Shown here piece after piece: positions 28,844-37,821 of a stretch of 53,422 bases of DNA (its first letter is position 1; each line of letters opens with the position of its first letter). The notes beneath the pieces are model-generated. The model saw nothing but the letters and a program-made list of their open reading frames with translations, did no database searches and was not told where the DNA came from. The position numbers were made by a program, and so were the translations under genes. Source of the DNA: Candidatus Doudnabacteria bacterium RIFCSPHIGHO2_01_48_18. GTDB lineage: Bacteria; Patescibacteriota; Doudnabacteria; UBA920; 2-01-FULL-46-14. The stretch is from NCBI GenBank assembly GCA_001777515.1, contig MFEF01000003.1, positions 1-53,422 on the forward strand. The letters run 5' to 3'.

Positions 28844-28883
28844 CACTACACAAAACCAAGCAATTGCTTGGTTTTGTGTAGTG
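28844..28883. repeat. 40-bp perfect palindrome, copy C of the CCAAGCAATTGCTTGG family
   Basis: CACTACACAAAACCAAGCAATTGCTTGGTTTTGTGTAGTG. Confidence 0.85.
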
Positions 28884-28939
28884 TGAAATCAAAAATTAGA
28901 AAAAAGGAAACCGCGAAAAAAATCGGCCGGATGGGACCG

Positions 28940-29785
28940 CTAAATTCTAAATAGCCGTCGGGCGTTGGCAGTAGTAACCTCTTCAACTTTGGAAATATCA
29001 ATCCCCTTCATCTGCGCGAGCTTTTCAGCCACAAATCTGACATATGACGGCTCGTTCCGTTTGCCGCGGTGCGGCAAGGGAGTCAGAAAAGGCGCGTCAG
29101 TCTCAAAAATCGTAGATTCCAGCGGCAGATTCTTGACCACCTTGTCGCTGCGGCCTGTTTTGTCAAAAGTAATTATGCCATTGAGAGCAACAAGCCCGCC
29201 GCGCTTCACAAATTCCATGGCCGTAGGAGCGTCTCCGGTAAAACAATGAATTTCAAAATTTGGCGACCGGTAATTTTCGTCGAGTATCTTGAGGACATCT
29301 TGGTACGCATCCATAGACCCTTCAGCCGGGCGGCAGTGGATCATGAGCGGTTTGTCAATTTCTTTGGCAAGCTCAATGTGTTTGATCATCACGTCCTTTT
29401 GCTTTTGTTTGATTGCGTCGTGGTCATGCTCTTTGGGTAAACGGTAATAATCGAGGCCAAACTCGCCTATCGCAACGACCTTAGTGGATCTGGCAACCAG
29501 ATCGCGAAACGAGCCAACCTCAAATTCCTCGCCGTCTGTATGAAAACTCGCCTCTTCCTCATCTAGGTCCACTCGGTGCTCGAACAAATGAATCGGATGA
29601 AGCGCGACCGCAGCGTAAACACCGTCTGAATAATTTTCCGCAAGCTCAACCGCCGAACGCGAGGTCTCAAATTTGGTCCCGGCATTGACTATCCAAACAC
29701 CGCTGTCTAGCGCGCGTTTAACAACATCGTCAGCATCATCCTTGAACGCTTTAAAATTCACATGAGTATGAGTATCGATGAGCAT
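28940..29785 (-). CDS. TatD family hydrolase
   Basis: MLIDTHTHVNFKAF, GEFGLDYYR, MIHCRPAEG, IFETDAPFLTPLPHRGKRNEPSYV. Confidence 0.95.
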   Translation of the reverse strand: MLIDTHTHVNFKAFKDDADDVVKRALDSGVWIVNAGTKFETSRSAVELAENYSDGVYAAVALHPIHLFEHRVDLDEEEASFHTDGEEFEVGSFRDLVARSTKVVAIGEFGLDYYRLPKEHDHDAIKQKQKDVMIKHIELAKEIDKPLMIHCRPAEGSMDAYQDVLKILDENYRSPNFEIHCFTGDAPTAMEFVKRGGLVALNGIITFDKTGRSDKVVKNLPLESTIFETDAPFLTPLPHRGKRNEPSYVRFVAEKLAQMKGIDISKVEEVTTANARRLFRI

Positions 29786-29795
29786 TATCGGCTTG

Positions 29796-31220
29796 TCATT
29801 TCTGGCGGGGAAACAGAGGTTCGGCCTTGGCAATACTATCTGCGGCCAATGCCTTTCTAATCTTCTCCGTAGTCTCTGGCATGATTGGAGCTAATTTTTC
29901 CGCAATTTCACCTAGCAACGCAACCAGGCTGCAGATGACTTCCCCAAACAATTTCGGATTCTTCTCAGCCTGCTCCCACAGCTTTGTCTCGTCAATATAT
30001 CTGTTGGCCCATGAGATTTCTTCCCAGATACGCGCTAAAGCTTCATGGAACCTCATCTCCGCCATCATCAAAGCAGTATCTTTCAATTCGCGCGGGGTTG
30101 GCACAATCTCTGGCACTACTCCATCGAGTTTGGTGGCAATCAATGTAGTTACTCGGCTAAAAAGATTGCCGAGGCCATTGGCAAGATCTCCCTGGTAGCG
30201 CGCTTCCAGCTTTTCGATAGAAAAATCTCCGTCTTGTCCAAACGGAATCTCGCGCAGCAGAAAATATCGCACTGTGTCGGGACCGTATTTTTGAGCTAGC
30301 TCCACCGGATCAATCACGTTCCCGAGGGTCTTGCTGATCTTTTGCCCATTGATCGTGAAAAAACCGTGGGCATAAACCTTTTTCGGCCACGGAATTTTTG
30401 CCGCCTCAAGGAGCGCCGGCCAAATGATGCAGTGAAACCGCGTGATGTCCTTGCCGACAATGTGAAGATCCGCGGGCCAAAATTGTTTGTATTTCTCGCC
30501 TTTTGGAAAATCAGTGGCTGAAATATAGTTGAACAGCGCGTCCACCCAAACGTAAACAGTCTGGCCTTCATCCCATGGGATTTTTATCCCCCATTTAACA
30601 TTGGGTCGCGAAATCGCCACATCTTCGAGTCCTTGATCAATAAATGCCAGAATCTCATTGCGTCGTGATTCTGGGGCGACAACAAATTCATTACTCAAGA
30701 TTCTCTGCTTCAGAATCTCTCCATAATCAGACAATTTGAAAAACCAATTTTTTTCCTTCAGCTTCTCCGGCGCTTTTTTATGGTCCGGACAAAGCCCGTT
30801 TTCATCCAGATCGCTTTTATTAAGAAAAGCCTCATGGCCGACGCAGTATAATCCTTCATATTCGTCCTCATAGATTTTCCCCGATTTTTTGAGAAGCTCC
30901 AAAAACAAGACAACTGCTTTTTTGTGCCTGTCTTCAGTCGTACGAATAAAATCATCAGGAGCGATATCAAGCATGTCCCAGGTTAAAGAAAACTTCGCTG
31001 CCATTTCATCGGTAAACTCTTCGGGAGTTTTACCGGCGGCGGCGGCGGCCTGCTCTATTTTCGATCCGTGCTCATCGGTACCAGTCAGAAAAAAAGTCTG
31101 TGTGCCAGCTAAGCGGTAGAACCTGGCAAGCGCGTCAGCCGCAATCGTCGTGTATGCCGTGCCAATATGCGGCTGGGCATTAACATAGTATATTGGCGTT
31201 GTTAGATAAAATTTTTCCAC
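29796..31220 (-). CDS. metG: Methionyl-tRNA synthetase
   Basis: FYLTTPIYYVNAQPHIGTAY, KISKTLGNVIDP; probable GTG start at 31220. Confidence 0.95.
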   Translation of the reverse strand: MEKFYLTTPIYYVNAQPHIGTAYTTIAADALARFYRLAGTQTFFLTGTDEHGSKIEQAAAAAGKTPEEFTDEMAAKFSLTWDMLDIAPDDFIRTTEDRHKKAVVLFLELLKKSGKIYEDEYEGLYCVGHEAFLNKSDLDENGLCPDHKKAPEKLKEKNWFFKLSDYGEILKQRILSNEFVVAPESRRNEILAFIDQGLEDVAISRPNVKWGIKIPWDEGQTVYVWVDALFNYISATDFPKGEKYKQFWPADLHIVGKDITRFHCIIWPALLEAAKIPWPKKVYAHGFFTINGQKISKTLGNVIDPVELAQKYGPDTVRYFLLREIPFGQDGDFSIEKLEARYQGDLANGLGNLFSRVTTLIATKLDGVVPEIVPTPRELKDTALMMAEMRFHEALARIWEEISWANRYIDETKLWEQAEKNPKLFGEVICSLVALLGEIAEKLAPIMPETTEKIRKALAADSIAKAEPLFPRQK

Positions 31221-31221
31221 G

Positions 31222-32241
31222 TTACAACCTCTGCTCCCGGAAATCGCTGACAAACACACTGACCGCGCCAACAATAGGCACCGCCATCAAGAGCCCGATA
31301 ATACCAGCGACCTTGAAACCGATCAAGACCGCCAAAAGGATCACCAGAGGATTTGCGCCGACTGTTTTACCCATGACCTTTGGCACCAGGATATAGTTTT
31401 CTGTCTGCTGAATGAGAATGTATAAAATGATCACGAAGACTGCCAGAGTTGGCGATTGCGCGAACGCCACAAACACTGCCGGTATCCCGGAAAGAATGGG
31501 TCCCAAATAAGGAACAATCTCGAGAAGGCCGGCAAGGAGCGCCAGCGCGAGCGCGTATTTAACCCCGAGCGCGGTGAGTCCCAAAAAAGTAAAAGCGAAA
31601 ATAAACCCGGAAAGCACAAGCTGTCCCAGAAGCCAGTAACCAATCTTTTTCTGTACCTTGTCTGTTAGGCCCATTATATAGGCCTGATGTTTGAAAGGCA
31701 CGAGCGACCGTATGAAATTTTTCATGCCATTCTCAGAAGAGATAAGATAGAAAGTAAACACCAGGATGCCGACCAGCTGAACAAAGCTATTAACCACGCC
31801 CAGGGTTTTTTGAAATACGTCTTCAGTGAGCTGCGAGAAACTCTGGCCGAGCGCGGAAAGTCCCCTAGCTAACCCCAGCTGATTTAACGCCTGCGAAAGC
31901 GTGCTGGCTCTAGTTGAAAGGTCATGGCGGAAATCCTCAATACGGCTGGAAAGCATATTGAACTCTTCGACCATGGGTGGGATTAGGAAATAAACCACTA
32001 ACCCTAAAAGGCCAAGGAAAAATAAATAAACCATAATCACAGACATTCCCCGGGGAAATCTGGCCTTGCGGTATAGCCAATCCACGAGCGGATCCATTGC
32101 TGATGCTAAAATCATCGCCACCACCAGCATGAGAATTATGTCGCGGATGATGTACATCAAAACCAACACCAAAGCCACTATCGCGACTTTTATGAGCGCT
32201 GTGGTAGAGATGTGGATGTTGACGTTCTGCGGTTCATTCAT
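31222..32241 (-). CDS. AI-2E family transporter
   Basis: AI-2E/PerM-like hydrophobic profile; LALLAGLLEIVPYLGPILSGIPAV. Confidence 0.9.
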   Translation of the reverse strand: MNEPQNVNIHISTTALIKVAIVALVLVLMYIIRDIILMLVVAMILASAMDPLVDWLYRKARFPRGMSVIMVYLFFLGLLGLVVYFLIPPMVEEFNMLSSRIEDFRHDLSTRASTLSQALNQLGLARGLSALGQSFSQLTEDVFQKTLGVVNSFVQLVGILVFTFYLISSENGMKNFIRSLVPFKHQAYIMGLTDKVQKKIGYWLLGQLVLSGFIFAFTFLGLTALGVKYALALALLAGLLEIVPYLGPILSGIPAVFVAFAQSPTLAVFVIILYILIQQTENYILVPKVMGKTVGANPLVILLAVLIGFKVAGIIGLLMAVPIVGAVSVFVSDFREQRL

Positions 32242-32274
32242 ACTGCCCTAATTCTAGCGGAAAAACGGCAATAA

Positions 32275-33540
32275 TCAAAGCTTGAGCAGTTTTTGGATTT
32301 CCGCCGGTTTGCCGGCGCCAACAACCGCGAGATTAAGTTTTTTGGCATCAAATGTTTCTTTCGCGACCCGCTGCACGTCTCTGGCTGTCACGCTATCTAT
32401 GGCCTTGAAGGCCTCCTCCGGCTCTAAAACTTTTTTACGAAACGCGATTTGCTCCAAATACCAGCCAAGCAGATTTTCACTGTCCTCCAGCGACAGCGTC
32501 AGTGTTCCTTTGATGTATTCTCTGGCTTTTTTCATCTCACGGTCAGGAACGATTTCCTGCTTGATCTTTTTGAGCTCTTCAAGCGTGACCTTGATGGATT
32601 CACTGAGCGACCCCTGGCGCACGCCGGCCTGCACCACAAATAGTCCGGTATCCTGATAATTGGAGCTTGAAGCTTTTACGTAATAAGCAAGACCTCTGCG
32701 CTCTCTGATTTCCGTAAACAGCCGCGAACTCATACCTCCGCCTAGGATTGTGGCGAGGACCAGCTGCGGAATATAGTTGGGATGGTTGTATTCATAAGAC
32801 TTGAAACCGAGCGCTAAATGCATCTGCTCGGTTTTTTTCGGAGCGATGCGCAGCGCCGGGCCAGCCTTCTTCTCCACGGCCATTATCCATTTTGGGACCT
32901 TTTTGTTGCTCAGCTTGCTCCAATGCAGATACACGAGCTTGTCAAAAATCTCTTCATCAAAAGCGCCGGCTACGGCCATAATCATATTTTCGGGCTGATA
33001 ATATGCCTTTACGTAATCGAAAATATCCCGGCGACTGATTTTGGAAACGATCGGTTTGGTGCCGGCAATGTTCCGGCCCAGCGGCTGGTCTGGCCACATT
33101 ATCTCTTCCAAAACGTCTTCCACATGGCGCATTGGTGTGTCCTCGTACATGTTAATCTCTTCAGCGATCACGCCTTTTTCGCGCTCGATTTCAGCCGCAT
33201 CAAAAACCGGATGCTGCAGCATATCTGTCAGGACCTCGAAAATAAACGGCAAATGCTTTTTTGCTGCTTTGATGTAATACTGCGTATGTTCTTTGCCGGT
33301 GTTGGCATTGTACTCCGCGCCGATCGCGTCAAGAGCGTGCGACAGTTCTTGCGCGGTCGGATATTTTTCTGACCCTTTGAAAAAGAGGTGTTCTAAAAAA
33401 TGAGATATACCGTTCACGCGCTTTTCTTCCTGCCGTGAACCGACCTTCACAAACATGTCCACGAGCACAGATTGCGCGCCTTTAATGGGAACTTTGAGAA
33501 CTGTGAGACCGTTCTTTAATATTTGCTTTTTAAACATCAA
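32275..33540 (-). CDS. M16 family zinc peptidase
   Basis: GISHFLEHLFFKGSEKYP (HxxEH), ERGLAYYVKAS. Confidence 0.95.
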   Translation of the reverse strand: MMFKKQILKNGLTVLKVPIKGAQSVLVDMFVKVGSRQEEKRVNGISHFLEHLFFKGSEKYPTAQELSHALDAIGAEYNANTGKEHTQYYIKAAKKHLPFIFEVLTDMLQHPVFDAAEIEREKGVIAEEINMYEDTPMRHVEDVLEEIMWPDQPLGRNIAGTKPIVSKISRRDIFDYVKAYYQPENMIMAVAGAFDEEIFDKLVYLHWSKLSNKKVPKWIMAVEKKAGPALRIAPKKTEQMHLALGFKSYEYNHPNYIPQLVLATILGGGMSSRLFTEIRERRGLAYYVKASSSNYQDTGLFVVQAGVRQGSLSESIKVTLEELKKIKQEIVPDREMKKAREYIKGTLTLSLEDSENLLGWYLEQIAFRKKVLEPEEAFKAIDSVTARDVQRVAKETFDAKKLNLAVVGAGKPAEIQKLLKL

Positions 33541-33630
33541 TTCAAAATTAAAAAATCAAAATGTAAAATGACAGTGTAAAATTTTAAAATTCTTAATTGT
33601 CATTTTGATCTTTACATTTTGCATTTTACA

Positions 33631-34698
33631 TTAGCTAATTATCATCGACTTTATATCTTTAGGCGACTTTGATAATACCTCGTTGTCCTTATTCTTTATC
33701 AATACCATATCCTCTATCCTTACCCCGCCCCAGCCTTCAATATATATCCCCGGCTCAACCGTGACAATCATGTCGCTGAGCAAAATGTCGTCTGATTTTG
33801 GTGAAAAATTCGGCAATTCGTGTATTTCCAAGCCAACACCATGCCCGGTGTTGTGGGTAAACCCAGCACCACGAAGCTGGTGCTGGGTAAATTTGTTACG
33901 CCAATCACTCACCTCATCAATATATTGTCGTGCCGTTTTGTCCACCACCGAAGCTTTGTTCCCTAATCTCGCTTTTTCAATTCCCCGCTTCTGCGCCACC
34001 AGCACTGTGTTATAAATCTGCGCTTGTTTTTTGCTAGGTGAACCGATAAACAGGGTTCTAGTGAAATCCGAATGATATCCTTTTACCAGAACTCCGAAAT
34101 CAAGAAGTAAAAAATTGTTGCGCTTGATTTTTTGTTTTCCTGAAAGGTGATGGGGCGCAGCTGCGTTTGCCCCAAAGGCCACGATCGATTCAAAAGCCAT
34201 GCCGTCAGCGCCGTGCTGGATAGCGGTTCTCTCCAGCTGCTGCGAAATCTCGATTTCTGTCATTCCCACCCGTGCATATTTTTTTATTTGCGCAAAACAC
34301 GCGTCAACTATCCGCTGGGCTTTCTTTATGCACTGAATCTCTTTTGCTGATTTAACAGCGCGCAAATCCTCAACCACGTTTGTGGCAACTATCCATTTGG
34401 CTTTGTGGTTTTTTTTCAAACTTGCCAATTCCCGAACAGTGATCCGGTCCTCGATCCCAATGCGGCCAGCGAGTTTGAGCTCTTCAATTTTTTTCACTTT
34501 CAAATCTGACTCGCGTTTGGCCCGGATAGTATACCGGTCGTCAACATACAATTCCGCACTCTTTCTGGTGACAAACACCACGCCCATAGAACCGGTAAAA
34601 CCAGACACATATTGCCGGTTAAGCTTAGTCAATACCAAAAACGCGTCGAGCGCGTTTTGTCTGAGGTAATCCTGCAAATTTTTGATACGATTATCCAT
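33631..34698 (-). CDS. M24 family aminopeptidase (Xaa-Pro peptidase-like)
   Basis: LLDFGVLVKGYHSDFTRT, THNTGHGVGLEIHELP, VTVEPGIYI. Confidence 0.93.
   Translation of the reverse strand: MDNRIKNLQDYLRQNALDAFLVLTKLNRQYVSGFTGSMGVVFVTRKSAELYVDDRYTIRAKRESDLKVKKIEELKLAGRIGIEDRITVRELASLKKNHKAKWIVATNVVEDLRAVKSAKEIQCIKKAQRIVDACFAQIKKYARVGMTEIEISQQLERTAIQHGADGMAFESIVAFGANAAAPHHLSGKQKIKRNNFLLLDFGVLVKGYHSDFTRTLFIGSPSKKQAQIYNTVLVAQKRGIEKARLGNKASVVDKTARQYIDEVSDWRNKFTQHQLRGAGFTHNTGHGVGLEIHELPNFSPKSDDILLSDMIVTVEPGIYIEGWGGVRIEDMVLIKNKDNEVLSKSPKDIKSMIIS
33861..33888. repeat. Palindrome inside the M24 peptidase gene
   Basis: ACCCAGCACCA-cgaagc-TGGTGCTGGGT, perfect 11-bp arms. Confidence 0.7.
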
Positions 34699-34704
34699 AG
34701 ATGC

Positions 34705-34764
34705 GTCATTCCCGCGAAAGCGGGAATCCAGTTTTTCTGGATCCCCGATCCAGTCGGGGATGAC
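34705..34764. repeat. dRS3-like double-hairpin intergenic repeat
   Basis: GTCATTCCCGCGAAAGCGGGAATCCAGtttttCTGGATCCCCGATCCAGTCGGGGATGAC. Confidence 0.7.
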
Positions 34765-34766
34765 AA

Positions 34767-36113
34767 TTAGAGACTGGAAAAATTTTCTCTAAAATAGTTT
34801 ATTAGTTCGGCTATAGCGACTCGTTCTTGAGCCATTGTATCCCTGTCTCTAATCGTCACTTTTTTATCTTCCAAGGAGTCAAAATCTATTGTTACGCAAT
34901 AAGGCGTGCCAATCTCGTCTTGCCTGCGATAGCGCTTGCCGATCGAAGCAGTTTCATCATACTGTACCATCCACCGCTTTCTCAAATCGCCATAAATCTC
35001 TTGCGCTAGGCTGATCAGTTCTTCTTTTTTGGAGAGCGGCAGAACCGCGATTTTTATCGGCGCAAGCGCTTTGGGCAGGCGCAAGGTGATTTCAGTTTCA
35101 TGCACGGCCGTCTCCTTGCCGGACCTGGCTTCGGTTTCAGTATAGGCGTCAGCTAGTACAGCGAGCATGATACGATCAAGACCGAATGTCGGTTCCACTA
35201 CATAGGGGATGAATTCCTCACCGGTTTTTTCGTCTTTATATTTCAAATCGGCTCCGGATAATTCAATGTGATTTTTTAGATCATAGTCAGTGCGGTTGGC
35301 AATCCCCGCTATCTCGTCCCAGCCGAATGGAAAATTATAATATGTATCCACTGTCCGCTTGGAATAATGCGCCAGTTCTTCTGTGGGAAGCTCAACAGTT
35401 TTGAAATTTTCCTTCTTCAGTCCCAATTCCACAAAAAATTCTTGTTGGTAAGCAAGCCAGCCCTCAAACGCCTCATCGTCTTCTCCGGGTTTAACGAAAT
35501 ATTCTAGCTCTCCGATCGTGAATTCTTTCATACGAAAAATTGAGTTGCCAGTCGTAATTTCATTACGAAATGAGCGGCCGATTTGGGCGATTCCAAAAGG
35601 TAATCTCCGCCGCATACTCTCGGTTACGAGCTTAAAATCAGTAAACATCGCTTGCGCCGTTTCGCCGCGCAAATAAACCGTGGACTTGCTGTCCTCAGTG
35701 GTGCCAATAAATGTTTTAAATAATAAATTAAAATTCTTCGGTTCTGTCCATTCCGCCTTTTTACCCTTATGGGTTTCTTGGTGTGCGGCGATCTCTTTTG
35801 ATTTATCCACACGCAGCCTCATGTGGCATACTTTGCACTCAACCAAAGGATCTGTGAAGTTTTTTATGTGGCCTGAAGCTTCCCAAACCTTGGGATTCAT
35901 GATAATCGGACCTCTCATACCCACCATATCCGATCTTTTTTGAACGATTTTTTTCCACCACAAATCGCTGATGTTTCTAAACAATTCCACGCCCAGAGGT
36001 CCATAGTCGTAGCTATTTGCCAGCCCGCCATAAATCTCGCTGCCGGGAAAAATAAAACCCCGCCGCTTGCATAAATTAACGATTTTTTCCAGTGTAACTG
36101 ACATATTGTGCAT
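34767..36113 (-). CDS. glyS: Glycyl-tRNA synthetase (dimeric class II type)
   Basis: GFIFPGSEIYGGLANSYDYGPLG, RGETAQAMFTDFK, YVVEPTFGLDRIMLAVL. Confidence 0.95.
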   Translation of the reverse strand: MHNMSVTLEKIVNLCKRRGFIFPGSEIYGGLANSYDYGPLGVELFRNISDLWWKKIVQKRSDMVGMRGPIIMNPKVWEASGHIKNFTDPLVECKVCHMRLRVDKSKEIAAHQETHKGKKAEWTEPKNFNLLFKTFIGTTEDSKSTVYLRGETAQAMFTDFKLVTESMRRRLPFGIAQIGRSFRNEITTGNSIFRMKEFTIGELEYFVKPGEDDEAFEGWLAYQQEFFVELGLKKENFKTVELPTEELAHYSKRTVDTYYNFPFGWDEIAGIANRTDYDLKNHIELSGADLKYKDEKTGEEFIPYVVEPTFGLDRIMLAVLADAYTETEARSGKETAVHETEITLRLPKALAPIKIAVLPLSKKEELISLAQEIYGDLRKRWMVQYDETASIGKRYRRQDEIGTPYCVTIDFDSLEDKKVTIRDRDTMAQERVAIAELINYFRENFSSL

Positions 36114-36125
36114 AATAACAAAAAA

Positions 36126-36395
36126 TTAGCCTTCTTTCCATAAACTATGCCAATTTCCAATCTCTTGCCCTAACTCATATGCATTGCCATGGCTAGTAAA
36201 CCCCAGAAACGAATCGGCAATGAATGTCCAGTCAAAAAAAGGATAAAGTTGCCGGTAAATTGCATGATGCAATACCCTGTCTCGAACACTGGCTTTGTGA
36301 ATGTTGCGCGGCTTGGGATCAGAGATATTAAATGCCTTGTAACCGCCATGCTGATAAATGAACCCTCCCCCCAACGGAAATTTATCCACAGCCAA
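36126..36395 (-). pseudogene. DGR-type reverse transcriptase fragment
   Basis: YQHGGYKAFNISDPKPRNIHKASVRDRVLHHAIYRQLYPFFDWTFIADSF matches the N-terminal DGR/retroelement RT region; no catalytic YxDD segment follows. Confidence 0.85.
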
Positions 36396-36759
36396 TCTCC
36401 CTATTTTACAAAAAGCCAGCGATGCTTACAAACTGTGGCACAATATGCTGGTACATCTCCCTAGACTGACCAAATACTCTCTGGGAGAAAAAATCAATCT
36501 GCTCTTTACTGATGTGATAGAGCTTATTCTCACCGCCGATTTTGCCAGGGAAAGCAAAATGGCAATCATTCAAAAAGCCAGCATCAAACTCGACACTCTG
36601 AAATTCTTTCTGCAACTGGCTTGGGAACTAAAAGCCATGGATAATAAAAGATACATTGCGATTTCTTCGCCGCTAGTGGAGGTTGGAAAGATGCTAGGCG
36701 GATGGCAGAAACAACAATTCATAAAAGAAGCTCCCACCGAAGTAGGAGCAAGAAGATAA
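36358..36759 (+). CDS. avd: DGR accessory protein Avd / four-helix-bundle protein
   Basis: LPILQKASDAYKLWHNMLVHLPRLTKYSLGEKINLLFTDVIELI...IIQKASIKLDTLKFFLQLAWELKAMDNKRYIAISSPLVEVGKMLGGWQKQ. Confidence 0.88.
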   Translation: MNPPPNGNLSTANLPILQKASDAYKLWHNMLVHLPRLTKYSLGEKINLLFTDVIELILTADFARESKMAIIQKASIKLDTLKFFLQLAWELKAMDNKRYIAISSPLVEVGKMLGGWQKQQFIKEAPTEVGARR

Positions 36760-37376
36760 TAGCGGCGACGCAGGAACCGATCGTTGCGGTTGAAGTTGTT
36801 GTCAAGCCAGTTGAAGTTCAGCTTCCAGCGCTTGCCATTCCAGTTGAAGTAAGCCACGTTGCCGCTGCCATCGTCGCCATCGTCGTCCTGCAACTCGGTA
36901 AGCGGCATGATGAAGTAGTGCACACCGCGGGACTCGACAGGGAAAATCTCTTTTCCCTCGTCCTGGGCTTTGAGCAAGTCTGCGGCCAAACCGACACTGC
37001 CGATTGCATTGACTTCTTTCGCGCGCTTCATCATGGTCTCGCCGCTAACGTATTCCTCGTCATCGCGAACGGGACATGAGCTGTAATCGAGCTTGGCGAG
37101 GTCAACGTCGCCTTCGAGACGGTCACCGCCCTTTTTGACTTTCCACCCTTGCGGAATGAGTCCGGTGTCCTTTGCCGCAATCGGCGTAACTATACCGCTT
37201 GCTTTTTTGGAAAACTCAATCATAAAAGCGGCGATCTTGTCTTCGAGTTCCGTGCCTGGATACTCCAGGGCTTTCTGAAAAACTGCATCGGGAATCCCAG
37301 ACTTCTGCGCCGCAATCATCAATCGATCATGCAGCTTGTCAATTTTCTGAGCAGATGCGGTCAATGGTGTTTCCAT
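36570..37376 (-). CDS. DGR target-like protein carrying a variable-region-type C-terminal segment
   Basis: AYFNWNGKRWKLNFNWLDNNFNRNDRFLRRR Asn-rich segment typical of CPR DGR targets; last ~55 aa are antisense to avd; RBS AAGGAGG before ATG at 37376. Confidence 0.75.
   Translation of the reverse strand: METPLTASAQKIDKLHDRLMIAAQKSGIPDAVFQKALEYPGTELEDKIAAFMIEFSKKASGIVTPIAAKDTGLIPQGWKVKKGGDRLEGDVDLAKLDYSSCPVRDDEEYVSGETMMKRAKEVNAIGSVGLAADLLKAQDEGKEIFPVESRGVHYFIMPLTELQDDDGDDGSGNVAYFNWNGKRWKLNFNWLDNNFNRNDRFLRRRYYLLAPTSVGASFMNCCFCHPPSIFPTSTSGEEIAMYLLLSMAFSSQASCRKNFRVSSLMLAF
36762..36856 (-). other. Putative DGR variable region (VR)
   Basis: AAC/AAT-rich codons clustered in an otherwise conserved framework. 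Confidence 0.7.
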
Positions 37377-37530
37377 CGGCACATCCTCCTTATTGAAATA
37401 CTCAATCTCGGAATTGAGACGAGCAGTTTAACTATCAACCAAAACGCTTTGATAATCAAACTGCTAGACTCAATAACTGGCAATGTTAGCATATTTTGAC
37501 GATTTTGTCAAGAGTGTGTACAGTTACCTC

Positions 37531-37821
37531 ATGACTATTGAAGAATTAAAAAAGGCGGTGAGTCCGGTATTGCGCAGGAATTCCGTTGAATATGCGGGCG
37601 TTTTTGGCAGTGTAGCAAGAGGCGAAGCACGGCCCGAGAGTGATGTAGATATTCTCGTAAAATTTACGGGTCCAGCGACCTTTGCCGGTTATCTCCAGCT
37701 GGATGAAGATTTGCGCAAAACTCTGGGGCGGGAGGTTGATCTGGTTACCGAGGGAGGTGTAAATAAATTTTTACGTCCACAAATTGAGCGAGACCTGAAA
37801 ATAATTTATGGACAAAGATAA
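37531..37821 (+). CDS. mntA: MNT-type nucleotidyltransferase (MntA-like antitoxin)
   Basis: FGSVARGEARPESDVDILV nucleotidyltransferase motif; overlaps the HEPN gene. Confidence 0.9.
   Translation: MTIEELKKAVSPVLRRNSVEYAGVFGSVARGEARPESDVDILVKFTGPATFAGYLQLDEDLRKTLGREVDLVTEGGVNKFLRPQIERDLKIIYGQR

Noticed and set aside
36126-36395. RT fragment as a retron or group II intron
   Set aside because: The HKASVRDR...LHHAIYR region together with an avd gene and VR-like segment fits a DGR; no msr/msd or intron domain V structure was seen.
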